Positions 6,774 through 13,983 of a DNA stretch of 13,983 bases are shown one piece after another (position 1 is the first letter of the stretch; each line of letters begins with the position of its first letter). The stretch comes from Pseudomonadota bacterium (GTDB taxonomy: Bacteria > Pseudomonadota > Gammaproteobacteria > Burkholderiales > Burkholderiaceae_C): contig JAEWPH010000180.1 in the NCBI GenBank assembly GCA_023460715.1, forward strand, positions 1-13,983. Reading direction: 5' to 3'. A program made the translations under genes and the position numbers. The notes beneath the pieces are model-generated. The model saw only the letters and a program-made list of their open reading frames with translations, searched no databases and was not told the DNA's origin.

Positions 6774-9700
6774 ATGGCCAAGTTCTTCATTGAACGGCCC
6801 ATCTTTGCATGGGTCATCACGATCTTCATCATGGTGATGGGGGGAATCTCCATCGCCAAGCTGCCCATCGCCCAGTACCCGGCGGTGGCGCCACCGACCA
6901 TCCAGGTGTCGGTCGCCTACCCGGGCGCCAACGCGCAGACGCTGGAAGACAGCGTGCTCGCAGTCATCGAACGCGAGATGAACGGCGCCAGCGGGCTGGC
7001 CTACATCGAAACGACGAGCCAAGCCAACGGCACCGGCTCGATCGTGCTGAGCTTCGAGCCTGGCACCAACGCCGATCTGGCGCAGGTGGACGTGCAGAAC
7101 CGCCTCTCGCGCGCCACGCCGCGGCTGCCCAGCGCAGTGACGCAGCAGGGCGTGCGCGTGGAGCAGTCGCGTTCGAACTTCCTGATGTTCGCCATGCTCT
7201 CCACGGACAACCCCGACGTGAGCATCGAGGCGCTGAACGACTATGCCGCCCGCAACGTGGTGCCGGAACTGCAGCGCGTGGCCGGCGTGGGTACGCTCAC
7301 CCAGTTCGGCTCCGAGCGCGCCATGCGCATCTGGGTGGACCCGGCCAAGCTCAAGGGTTTCAACCTGTCGCTCGACCAGGTGAATGCGGCGATCCGCGCG
7401 CAGAACGTGCAGGTGTCGGCCGGCAATCTGGGTGACCTGCCGTCCGAACAGGGCCAGCCCGTAGCGGCCACCATCGTCGTGCAAGGCCAGCTGACCAATG
7501 CCGACCAATTCGGCAACGTGGTACTGCGCGCCAACACCGACGGTTCCGCCGTGCGCCTGAAGGACGTGGCCCGCATCGAACTCGGCTCGCAGAGCTACAA
7601 CACCAGCGCCCGTCTGAACGGCAAGCAGGCCGTGGGCCTGGGCGTGCAGCCCACCCCATCGGCCAACGCGCTGGCGACGGCCAAGGCCGTGCGCGCCAAG
7701 CTGGAAGAGCTCAAGAAGTTCTTCCCGCAGGGCGTGAACTACGTGGTTCCCTACGACACTTCCAAATTCGTTTCGGTCTCGATCGAGAAGGTGGTGCACA
7801 CGCTGATCGAAGCCGTGGTGCTGGTGTTCATCGTGATGTTCCTGTTCCTGCAGAACTTCCGCTACACCATCATCCCGACCATCGTGGTGCCCGTGGCGCT
7901 GCTGGGCACTTTCGGCGCCCTGCTGGCGATGGGCTTCTCGATCAACGTGCTCACCATGTTCGGCATGGTGCTGGTGATCGGTATCGTCGTGGACGATGCG
8001 ATCGTGGTGGTGGAGAACGTCGAGCGGATCATGGCCGAGGAAGGCCTGCCGCCGCTGCAGGCCACGCGCAAGGCGATGGGCCAGATCTCGGGCGCCGTGA
8101 TCGGCGTGACCGTGGTGCTGATCTCGGTGTTCGTGCCGCTGGCGTTCTTCGCCGGCTCCACCGGCAACATCTATCGCCAGTTCGCCGCGACGATGGCCAC
8201 CTCGATCGCGTTCTCGGCCTTCCTCGCACTGTCCCTCACGCCGGCGCTCTGCGCCACGCTGCTCAAGCCCATCGATCCGGAACACCACGCCGAGAAGAAA
8301 GGCTTCTTCGGCTGGTTCAACCGCTCGTTCAAGAGCACCACGCACCGCTATGAAGGCTGGATGGCCAAGCTGCTGCGCCGCGGCGGCCGCATGATGATCA
8401 TCTATGCCGTGCTGCTGGGCGCCGTGGCGCTGGTGTACACGCGCCTTCCCACCTCGTTCCTGCCCAACGAAGACCAGGGCTACATCATCACCAACGTGCA
8501 GCTGCCCCCGGGTGCCGCGCAGTCGCGTACCAGCGAGGTGCTGCAGCAGGTGGAAGGCTTCATGCTGAAGCAGCCCGAGGTGGAGAACATCGTGACCGTG
8601 GCAGGCTTCTCGTTCTCGGGCCAAGGCCAGAATGCCGGCCTCGCGTTCGTGATCCTGAAGGACTGGGCAGAGCGCTCCGGCGCCGACAGCACGGCCTCGG
8701 CCGTGGCCGGCCGCGCCTTCATGGCGCTGTCGGGCATCCGCGATGCCTTCATCTTCGCGCTGAGCCCGCCGCCCATTCCCGAACTGGGCACCGGCACCGG
8801 CTTCAACTTCCGGCTGCAGGACCGTGCCGGCCAGGGACACGACGCCCTGGTCAACGCGCGCAACCAGCTGCTGGGCATGGCCGGGCAGAGCAAGATCCTG
8901 GCAGGCGTGCGCCCCGACGGCATGGAAGACGCGCCCCAGATGCAGATCGACATCGACCGCGACAAGGCCAACGCCCTGGGCATCGGTTTCGACAGCATCA
9001 GCAGCGCGCTGTCCACGGCGCTGGGCTCGGCCTACATCAACGACTTCCCGAACCAGGGACGTCTGCAGCGCGTGGTCGTCCAGGCGGACGCCGCCGCCCG
9101 CATGCGGCCCGAGTCGGTGCTGGACCTGCCGGTGGTGAACAGCCGCGGCCAGACCGTGCCCCTGTCGACCTTCGCCACCACGCGCTGGATCACCGGCGCC
9201 ATGCAGACGGTGCGCTACAACGGCTACCCGTCGATGAAGATCGCCGGTGATGCCGGCCCCGGCTACACGACCGGCGAGGCCATGAACGAGATGGAACGCC
9301 TGGCCGGCCAGCTGCCGCCCGGCTTCGGCTTCGAGTGGACGGGCCAGTCGCGCGAGGAAAAGCTCGCCGGCTCGCAGGCCATGATCCTCTATGCCTTCTC
9401 GCTGCTCGCCGTGTTCCTGTGCCTGGCCGCGCTGTACGAAAGCTGGTCGATCCCGTTCTCGGTGATGCTGGTGGTGCCGCTGGGCGTGCTCGGCGTGCTG
9501 CTGGCCACGCTGATGCGGGGCATGTCCAACGACGTGTACTTCCAGATCGGGCTGGTGACCATCATCGGGCTATCGGCCAAGAACGCCATCCTGATCGTGG
9601 AGTTCGCGAAGGATCTGCAGGCCGAGGGCAAGAGCGTGCTGGAGGCGGCGCTGGAGGCCGCCCACCTGCGGTTCCGTCCCATCATCATGACCTCGCTGGC

Positions 9701-9935
9701 CTTCACGCTGGGCGTGGTGCCGCTGTTCATCGCCTCGGGTGCCAGCTCGGCAAGCCAGCGGGCCATCGGCACCGGCGTGATCGGCGGGATGATCACGGGT
9801 ACCGTGCTCGCGGTGATCTTCGTGCCCGTGTTCTTCGTGCTGGTGCGCACCTTCTTCAAGGGCAGCAAGCGCCAGCAGGACCACGACGCCAAGGTCAACC
9901 AACAGCACCGCCGCGATGCGGAAGCGCTGGAATAA
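6774..9935 (+). CDS. RND multidrug efflux transporter (AcrB/MexB type, HAE1 family)
   Basis: This is a 1053-aa proton-driven drug exporter of the inner membrane, full length for the HAE1 family. It opens with the usual first helix MAKFFIERPIFAWVITI and the PAVAPPTIQVSVAYPGA porter segment. The proton relay is intact: Asp407 and Asp408 in GIVVDDAIVVVEN match AcrB numbering exactly, and Lys936 in GLSAKNAILIVEFA corresponds to AcrB Lys940. Two large periplasmic loops (about 30-335 and 560-865) and twelve expected membrane helices are present. Phe136 and Phe178 match aromatic residues of the AcrB deep binding pocket, as does the FSFSGQGQNAGLAF segment, which suggests broad hydrophobic substrates. 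AGGAG (6761-6765) precedes the ATG. The outer-membrane gene follows 25 nt after its stop. The exact drug range cannot be read from the sequence. Confidence 0.97.
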   Translation: MAKFFIERPIFAWVITIFIMVMGGISIAKLPIAQYPAVAPPTIQVSVAYPGANAQTLEDSVLAVIEREMNGASGLAYIETTSQANGTGSIVLSFEPGTNADLAQVDVQNRLSRATPRLPSAVTQQGVRVEQSRSNFLMFAMLSTDNPDVSIEALNDYAARNVVPELQRVAGVGTLTQFGSERAMRIWVDPAKLKGFNLSLDQVNAAIRAQNVQVSAGNLGDLPSEQGQPVAATIVVQGQLTNADQFGNVVLRANTDGSAVRLKDVARIELGSQSYNTSARLNGKQAVGLGVQPTPSANALATAKAVRAKLEELKKFFPQGVNYVVPYDTSKFVSVSIEKVVHTLIEAVVLVFIVMFLFLQNFRYTIIPTIVVPVALLGTFGALLAMGFSINVLTMFGMVLVIGIVVDDAIVVVENVERIMAEEGLPPLQATRKAMGQISGAVIGVTVVLISVFVPLAFFAGSTGNIYRQFAATMATSIAFSAFLALSLTPALCATLLKPIDPEHHAEKKGFFGWFNRSFKSTTHRYEGWMAKLLRRGGRMMIIYAVLLGAVALVYTRLPTSFLPNEDQGYIITNVQLPPGAAQSRTSEVLQQVEGFMLKQPEVENIVTVAGFSFSGQGQNAGLAFVILKDWAERSGADSTASAVAGRAFMALSGIRDAFIFALSPPPIPELGTGTGFNFRLQDRAGQGHDALVNARNQLLGMAGQSKILAGVRPDGMEDAPQMQIDIDRDKANALGIGFDSISSALSTALGSAYINDFPNQGRLQRVVVQADAAARMRPESVLDLPVVNSRGQTVPLSTFATTRWITGAMQTVRYNGYPSMKIAGDAGPGYTTGEAMNEMERLAGQLPPGFGFEWTGQSREEKLAGSQAMILYAFSLLAVFLCLAALYESWSIPFSVMLVVPLGVLGVLLATLMRGMSNDVYFQIGLVTIIGLSAKNAILIVEFAKDLQAEGKSVLEAALEAAHLRFRPIIMTSLAFTLGVVPLFIASGASSASQRAIGTGVIGGMITGTVLAVIFVPVFFVLVRTFFKGSKRQQDHDAKVNQQHRRDAEALE

Positions 9936-9960
9936 GCCCCATTTGCTGGAGAGAGAAACC

Positions 9961-11415
9961 ATGCAACACATTTCCCCTCTGCACTCCGGCGCGCGCATGC
10001 CGCGCCTGGTGCTGACGGTCGTGGCGGCGGCAGCCCTGATGGCCGGCTGCAGCTTCATCCCGACCTACGAGCGCCCGGCAGCGCCGGTGCCCACCGCCTT
10101 CAACGCTGCCGAAGCCGCAGCCCCCGTGGGCGCGAAGGCGGCGTCGGACATCGACTGGAAGGAGTACTTCGCCGACCCGCGCCTGCAGCAGCTCATCGGC
10201 ATCGCGCTGGAGAACAACCGCGACCTGCGCGTGGCGGTGCTCAACATCGAGCAGGCCCGGGCGCAGTTCCAGATCCAGCGCGCGGACCTGTTCCCCGCCG
10301 TCAACGGCATCGCCTCGGCCACCCGCCAGCCCAACACGGCCACCGGCCAGTACAGCAACCTGTTCCAGGTCGGCCTGGGCGTGTCGGCCTGGGAGATCGA
10401 CTTCTTCGGCCGCGTGCGCGCGCTGAAGGAGCAGGCCCTGGCGCAGTACCTCGCCACGGACGAGGCGCGCAAGTCGACGCAGATCAGCCTGGTGGCCGCG
10501 GTGGCGCAGGCCTGGTTCAACCTGCTGGCCGACGAAGAGCTGCTCGACCTGTCGCGCCGCACGCTCGGCACCCGGGACGAGTCCGTGAAGCTGACGCGCC
10601 TGCGCCTGGAGAACGGCGTGAGCTCCGAGCTGGACAACAGCCAGGCCGAGAGCCTGGCGCAGACCGCCCGCGCGACGTATGCCCAGCAGCAACGCCAGCG
10701 CATGCAGGACGAGAACGCGCTGGTGCTGCTGCTCGGCCAGCAGCTGCCGGCGGACATCCGTGCCAGCCTGGGACAGGCACGCCTGGCCGACGCGCCGGCC
10801 ATGCCCGGCCTTCCCGCGGGCATACCCTCCGATCTGCTCACCCGCCGGCCCGACATCCGCCAGGCCGAGCAGCTGCTGGTCGGCGCCAACGCCAACATCG
10901 GCGCGGCGCGCGCCGCGTTCTTCCCGCGCATTGCGCTGACGGCCCAGGCCGGCACGGTGAGCAACGAACTGTCGGGCCTGTTCAAGAGCGGCAGCTGGGC
11001 CTTCTCGCTGGCGCCGCAGCTGACGCTGCCGATCTTCAATGCCGGCGCCAACCAGGCCAATCTGGAATCGGCCCGCGCCGGCCGCGAGATCGCGGTGGCG
11101 CAGTACGAGAAGTCCATCCAGACGGCTTTCCGCGAAGTCTCCGACGCGCTCGCCGGCCAGGCCACGCTGCAGGAACAGCTGGACGCCCAGCGCGCCACGC
11201 GCCAGGCGGATGCCCGCCGCACCGAGCTGTCGGACCTGCGCTACCGCAACGGCGTGTCCAGCTACCTCGACTTCCTGGATGCACAGCGCTCGCTGTTCGC
11301 CTCCGAGCAGACGCTGGTGCAGACCCGCCTGCTGCAGCTGCAGAACCAGGTCACGCTGTACAAGGTGCTGGGCGGCGGATGGACCGAGCCGCCGCAGCAA
11401 GCACCACGTTCTTGA
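9961..11415 (+). CDS. RND efflux outer-membrane lipoprotein (OprM/NodT type)
   Basis: This is a 484-aa outer-membrane factor, the exit duct of the tripartite pump. A signal peptide ends in the lipobox LMAGC, giving acylated Cys30, then SFIPTYERP as in OprM and AdeC. Two outer-membrane efflux repeats follow, at about 60-255 and 280-465. Diagnostic segments are DWKEYFADPRLQQLI, NNRDLRVAVLNIEQARAQF, WEIDFFGRVR and IPSDLLTRRPDIRQAEQLL (about 288-306), ending in DFLDAQRSLF. The chosen ATG has GGAGAG about 8 nt upstream and gives a normal signal peptide; an upstream in-frame extension lies within the transporter gene. As third gene of the operon it gives the pump its own channel, so no TolC from elsewhere is needed. 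Confidence 0.95.
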   Translation: MQHISPLHSGARMPRLVLTVVAAAALMAGCSFIPTYERPAAPVPTAFNAAEAAAPVGAKAASDIDWKEYFADPRLQQLIGIALENNRDLRVAVLNIEQARAQFQIQRADLFPAVNGIASATRQPNTATGQYSNLFQVGLGVSAWEIDFFGRVRALKEQALAQYLATDEARKSTQISLVAAVAQAWFNLLADEELLDLSRRTLGTRDESVKLTRLRLENGVSSELDNSQAESLAQTARATYAQQQRQRMQDENALVLLLGQQLPADIRASLGQARLADAPAMPGLPAGIPSDLLTRRPDIRQAEQLLVGANANIGAARAAFFPRIALTAQAGTVSNELSGLFKSGSWAFSLAPQLTLPIFNAGANQANLESARAGREIAVAQYEKSIQTAFREVSDALAGQATLQEQLDAQRATRQADARRTELSDLRYRNGVSSYLDFLDAQRSLFASEQTLVQTRLLQLQNQVTLYKVLGGGWTEPPQQAPRS

Positions 11416-11433
11416 TGTAGCGCAAGAGGGCGC

Positions 11434-11461
11434 GGCTGGCCGTTTTCCCTAACGGCCAGCC
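11434..11461. terminator. Stem-loop after the efflux operon
   Basis: GGCTGGCCGTT pairs perfectly with AACGGCCAGCC (11 bp, loop of 6 nt) starting 18 nt after the outer-membrane gene. No T-run follows, so it is not a textbook intrinsic terminator. It could terminate with Rho, or protect the mRNA 3' end. It sits between the pump operon and the promoter of the cytochrome gene. Confidence 0.55.
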
Positions 11462-11476
11462 CTGGGGACCGCTTCC

Positions 11477-11482
11477 TATAAT
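11477..11482 (+). promoter_or_regulatory. -10 box of the cytochrome c gene
   Basis: TATAAT is a perfect sigma-70 -10 box, 44 nt upstream of the cytochrome ATG. At a 17-nt spacer the -35 position (11454-11459) reads GGCCAG and falls inside the downstream arm of the operon's stem-loop. Either the promoter is -35-weak or it needs an activator. Confidence 0.5.
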
Positions 11483-11526
11483 GAAGAGTTGATCCCCCAC
11501 AAGCCCCCGATACCTCAGAGGACGTC

Positions 11527-12075
11527 ATGAGCGACACCCACGAAGAAGCGCACACCGGCCCGATCAAGAATCCCAAGCAACTGCTGCTCACGGTCTTCCT
11601 GTCTTTCGTTCTGCCCGTCTTTGCCATCATCGGCCTCGTCGTGTTCGTGACGTCGGGCAACAAGCCCGCAGAAGGCGTGGCCAACCCCGAGATGGCCATC
11701 GCCCAGCGCATCCAGAAGGTGGGCATGGTGGAGGTGCGAGATGCCAACCGTCCGCTGCGTCCCGGCGAGGAAGTCTTCAAGGGCCAATGTGCCGCCTGCC
11801 ACGCCACGGGCGCGGCCGGTGCACCCAAGCTGGGCGATGCCGCGGCCTGGGCACCGCGCATCCAGACGGGCTTCGAGGCCCTGGTGCAATCGGCCCTGAA
11901 GGGCAAGGGCGCCATGGCGCCTCAGGGCGGCGGCGACTTCGACGACACGGAAATCGCCCGTGGCGTGGCCTACATGGCCAACGCCTCCGGCGGCAAGTTC
12001 GAGGAACCCAACCGTCCCGATGCCCCCGCGGCCGACGGCGCTGCTGCACCGGCCCCCGCAGCCTCTGGCGGCTGA
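11527..12075 (+). CDS. Membrane-anchored class I cytochrome c (c5-like)
   Basis: This is a 182-aa electron carrier. A short cytoplasmic N-terminus is followed by one hydrophobic helix at about 19-42 that anchors it in the inner membrane, with the haem domain in the periplasm. The haem-binding motif is CAACH (88-92), with His92 as proximal ligand. Met130 in GKGAMAPQGGGDF is the likely distal ligand, and the GAPKLGD and GVAYMANASGG segments are typical of the cytochrome c5 family. The last 25 residues are an Ala/Pro-rich tail that probably has no fold. GAGGA lies 4-5 nt before the ATG. The gene appears to be transcribed alone, between two stem-loops. It probably carries electrons between respiratory complexes, but its partner cannot be told from the context. 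Confidence 0.92.
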   Translation: MSDTHEEAHTGPIKNPKQLLLTVFLSFVLPVFAIIGLVVFVTSGNKPAEGVANPEMAIAQRIQKVGMVEVRDANRPLRPGEEVFKGQCAACHATGAAGAPKLGDAAAWAPRIQTGFEALVQSALKGKGAMAPQGGGDFDDTEIARGVAYMANASGGKFEEPNRPDAPAADGAAAPAPAASGG

Positions 12076-12547
12076 CCCGGCCCCCAAAACATACTGCGTC
12101 CCTCCCGAGCCGGCCCTGCGCCGGCTTCGTCGTTTCTGGGATGCCCGCAGCAGGGAAAAAGTGCACCGCTCCTAGAACGAGAGCGCGATGCGCTTATCAC
12201 CAAAGGACTTCAACGCTCTAAAGGCTTTAATGCGCCGCCCGTTCAGCGGTAATAGCTATAGTTTTTGAGGCGAGCAATGGGGCGTTGGAGGGAGTGCAGG
12301 ACACCGTTTCTGCGACGACGTGGGGCGGTATCGTGGGCAGTCTCTTTAGCCATGCGCTGCCTGCTTCATCGCGGCCGCTGCCCTGCGAGACCGGGATGAG
12401 GCAGCCGAAGCCCCTCTCACCCCCAAGGAACCGGCTGTGCCAAGCCGTGCAGGAAGAAGCGAGAGCCCTGCAGCGCCCCGCGTCCATGGCACCGCCAGGG
12501 CGACCTGCGCTGCTTTCCGGCGGCGTCCCGCCGAGTCTCTCGCCCGC
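12076..12547. other. Intergenic region without a credible gene, with degenerate repeat-like sequence
   Basis: This stretch separates the convergent cytochrome and hydrolase-side genes. Short open frames exist on both strands (12285-12584 plus, 12227-12487 minus) but show no family features. The part 12170-12275 is less GC-rich. On the minus strand it reads TCAAAAACTATAGCTATTAC and further on GGTGATAAGCGC with a 5-bp AGCGC/GCGCT hairpin (12182-12194). This looks like a decayed form of intergenic repeats I associate with Comamonadaceae genomes. A GC-rich hairpin, CGGCGG/CCGCCG (12518-12533), lies 15 nt past the minus-strand gene but lacks a T-run. Confidence 0.4.
12108..12126 (+). terminator. 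Probable terminator of the cytochrome c gene
   Basis: AGCCGGC pairs with GCCGGCT (7-bp stem, 5-nt loop), 33 nt after the cytochrome stop codon. The following sequence, TCGTCGTTTCT, is only moderately T-rich, so termination may be weak. Confidence 0.5.
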
Positions 12548-13072
12548 CTACTGCGCCGCGGCCGGGCTCCGCACGAATCCGTAGCGCTCCGGCAGGCGGT
12601 CCGCCTGCACCTCCTGCGGCGTCCAGCGGCCCTGTTCGATGGCTTCGGCCACCAGGCCCACGTCCAGGCTGTGCACCAGGCCCAGCCCCGCGCCGCTCGC
12701 CAGGTAGACCCGCCCCGCCTCGTCCAGCAGGCATTCGCCCGCGTCGGGCATGCGCAGGCCCGTGTGCGCGACGGGGACGTCGTCCGTACCCAGGCGCCAG
12801 ACGAGCGGCGTGGCCTCCAGCTCGACATACACGCGCTGCGGCCCGTTCTGGAAGAACCAGCGGCCCTGCGCGTCCGACTCGTAGTTGCGGTGGATGAAAT
12901 CGATCAGCTTCTCGTGCCGCAGCACCGCGCCGCGGGCTTGCGGGAACGGGCCCTGCGCCTGCGTGGCGTCATCGCGCATGTACCACTGGCCGCGCGCATC
13001 CAGGCCGAGCCAGCCGAAGCAATCCGGAACGTTGGGCCACTTGGCGATGGCCTGCCTGACGATGTCATCCAT
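12548..13072 (-). CDS. Conserved protein of unknown function (DUF2946-like)
   Basis: This is a 174-aa soluble protein with no signal peptide or membrane segment. From memory it resembles proteins labelled DUF2946 in Comamonadaceae, but the family number is uncertain. It is rich in aromatic and acidic residues. Striking segments are WPNVPDCFGWLGLDARGQWY near the N-terminus, HEKLIDFIHRNYE in the middle, then GRWFFQNGPQRVYVELE. Repeated GxWY/GRWFF/GRVYL strand patterns suggest an all-beta fold. The ATG at 13072 overlaps the stop of the upstream hydrolase by 8 nt, so the two are probably co-transcribed and coupled. An upstream extension of the frame lies inside the hydrolase gene and is unlikely to be real. 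Function is unknown; the context hints only at a link with the hydrolase. Confidence 0.75.
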   Translation of the reverse strand: MDDIVRQAIAKWPNVPDCFGWLGLDARGQWYMRDDATQAQGPFPQARGAVLRHEKLIDFIHRNYESDAQGRWFFQNGPQRVYVELEATPLVWRLGTDDVPVAHTGLRMPDAGECLLDEAGRVYLASGAGLGLVHSLDVGLVAEAIEQGRWTPQEVQADRLPERYGFVRSPAAAQ

Positions 13073-13983
13073 GCAGCGATTCTGCCCCGTGCGCAGCGGG
13101 CAAGGCGTAGTCCGCTGCCCCGCCCTGGCGCGCCAGCCAGTCGGCCACCTGCTCCGGCATGCCGCGCACGCTGCCGGGCCAGCCGCCGTGCGCAAAGCCG
13201 ACGTGGCCGCCGTGCGCCGGCTGCCAGAGCGTGACGGGCGCTGCCCGCACCGCCTGGGGCCGCGGCAGGCTGTCGGCAGGCACGAAGGGGTCGTTCAGCG
13301 CATTGAGCACCAGGGCCGGAATGCGGATGTCGCCCAGCAGCGGCTTGGCGGAGGCGCGGCGCCAGTAGTCGTCGGTATCGCGAAAGCCGTGCAGCGGCGC
13401 GGTGAAGACGTTATCGAAGGCGTACAGGTCGCGCGCGGCCAGCAATGCCTGCCGGTCGAACAGCCCGGGGTGTTGGGCCAGCTTGGCCAGGGCCTTGGGC
13501 ACCATGGTCCGCAGGAACATGCGCGTGTACACCTGCCGGTTGAAGCCGCGCCCGATGGCCGCACCACCGGCCGCCAGGTCGATGGGCGAACTGATGGCCG
13601 CCACCGCATCGGCCTGCCGTGCAGCCCCCGCACCGGCTTCTGCGGCCCAGCGCAGCAAGGCATTGCCGCCCAGCGAGACGCCGGCGGCCAGCAGCGGCGC
13701 GCGGCCACCGCCCGGCAGCGCCTGCCCCTGCGCCAGGCGCGCGAGCAGCCAGCCGATCTCTTCGTGGTCGCCCGAGTGGTAGGCCCGCGGCGCGTGGTTG
13801 ATCTCGCCGCTGCAGCCGCGGAAGTGCGGCACGGCGAAGCGCCAGCCCCGCTCGCGCGCGACGTCGGCAAAGGCTTCGGCATAGTGGCTGCGCGACGAGC
13901 CCTCCAGGCCGTGGAAGAGCACCAGCCGCGGCCGCGCCGCGTCGTGGGCGGCCGGCGGCGCGCGCCCGCCGGGAACTGCCGCC
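13065..13983 (-). CDS. YheT-type alpha/beta hydrolase, N-terminus beyond right edge
   Basis: About 305 codons of a hydrolase of the YheT/ABHD1-3 family are visible. The frame is open to the right edge, so the start is missing. Signatures run in order: LVLFHGLEGSSRSHYAEAFA (oxyanion-hole HG and family motif), HFRGCSGEINHAPRAYHSGD, the nucleophile elbow GVSLGGN with catalytic Ser, NDPFVP with the likely catalytic Asp, and HGGHVGF with the catalytic His. The complete triad implies an active serine hydrolase, probably on ester or acyl substrates; the natural substrate of YheT proteins is not established. A GTG at 13922 could be mistaken for the start but encodes a valine in the first core strand. 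The gene overlaps the next minus-strand gene by 8 nt. Confidence 0.92.
   Translation of the reverse strand, partial: AAVPGGRAPPAAHDAARPRLVLFHGLEGSSRSHYAEAFADVARERGWRFAVPHFRGCSGEINHAPRAYHSGDHEEIGWLLARLAQGQALPGGGRAPLLAAGVSLGGNALLRWAAEAGAGAARQADAVAAISSPIDLAAGGAAIGRGFNRQVYTRMFLRTMVPKALAKLAQHPGLFDRQALLAARDLYAFDNVFTAPLHGFRDTDDYWRRASAKPLLGDIRIPALVLNALNDPFVPADSLPRPQAVRAAPVTLWQPAHGGHVGFAHGGWPGSVRGMPEQVADWLARQGGAADYALPAAHGAESLHG

Noticed and set aside
5721..8840. A 1039-codon open frame on the minus strand opposite the efflux adaptor and transporter genes, rich in His, Arg and Gly.
   Set aside because: It lies antisense to two full-length, clearly recognisable genes, and its composition is that of a reversed GC-rich coding frame. 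No domain is visible.
9895..11400. A 501-codon minus-strand open frame opposite the outer-membrane channel gene.
   Set aside because: It mirrors the OprM-type gene and has no recognisable domain, only low-complexity Gln/Arg/Ala-rich sequence.
12227..12487. An 86-codon minus-strand open frame in the intergenic region.
   Set aside because: The sequence has no motif, overlaps repeat-like DNA and lacks a clear ribosome binding site.
12285..12584. A 99-codon plus-strand open frame in the intergenic region.
   Set aside because: It has no good ribosome binding site or family features and runs into the end of the minus-strand gene.

Overview
The window is GC-rich, with short intergenic gaps and codon use typical of a betaproteobacterium. 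The RND pump subunits, the membrane-anchored cytochrome c and the style of the intergenic repeat suggest a Comamonadaceae member near Acidovorax. This placement is inferred from protein flavour, since no search could be run.

Region 1 (1-4484) is a stress and lipid module. On the minus strand an ECF sigma factor overlaps by ATGA an anti-sigma factor whose zinc ligands align with Rhodobacter ChrR; the anti-sigma gene runs off the left edge. Divergent from it is a tight plus-strand operon: FAD-dependent amine-oxidase-like oxidoreductase, DUF1365 protein, and a cyclopropane-fatty-acid-synthase-like methyltransferase. The 236 bp between them contains two back-to-back matches to the RpoE/ChrR-type promoter, TGATCT-N18-TA towards the sigma gene and CGATCC-N18-TA towards the lipid operon. 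The simplest model is an autoregulated sigma/anti-sigma switch, of the kind known for singlet oxygen, that turns on modification of unsaturated membrane fatty acids.

Region 2 (4520-4664) is a minus-strand tRNA-Arg(CCG) with an encoded CCA end and a rho-independent terminator.

Region 3 (4670-11461) is a complete tripartite multidrug efflux locus: a divergent TetR/AcrR-type repressor, a periplasmic adaptor lipoprotein, an AcrB/MexB-type inner-membrane RND transporter and an OprM-type outer-membrane lipoprotein. The divergent control region carries a 28-bp imperfect palindrome with a -10 box at each end, one facing the repressor gene and one facing the pump operon. An 11-bp perfect stem-loop follows the operon.

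Region 4 (11477-12126) is a single membrane-anchored cytochrome c5-like gene with its own -10 box and a stem-loop after it. Next comes about 470 bp without a credible gene, part of which looks like a degenerate intergenic repeat.

Region 5 (12548-13983) is a minus-strand pair: a YheT-type alpha/beta hydrolase whose start lies beyond the right edge, and a small conserved protein of unknown function overlapping its stop codon.

No CRISPR array, insertion sequence, phage gene or toxin-antitoxin module was seen. Regions 3 to 5 look like ordinary chromosomal backbone. The most interesting part is the sigma/lipid module in region 1.
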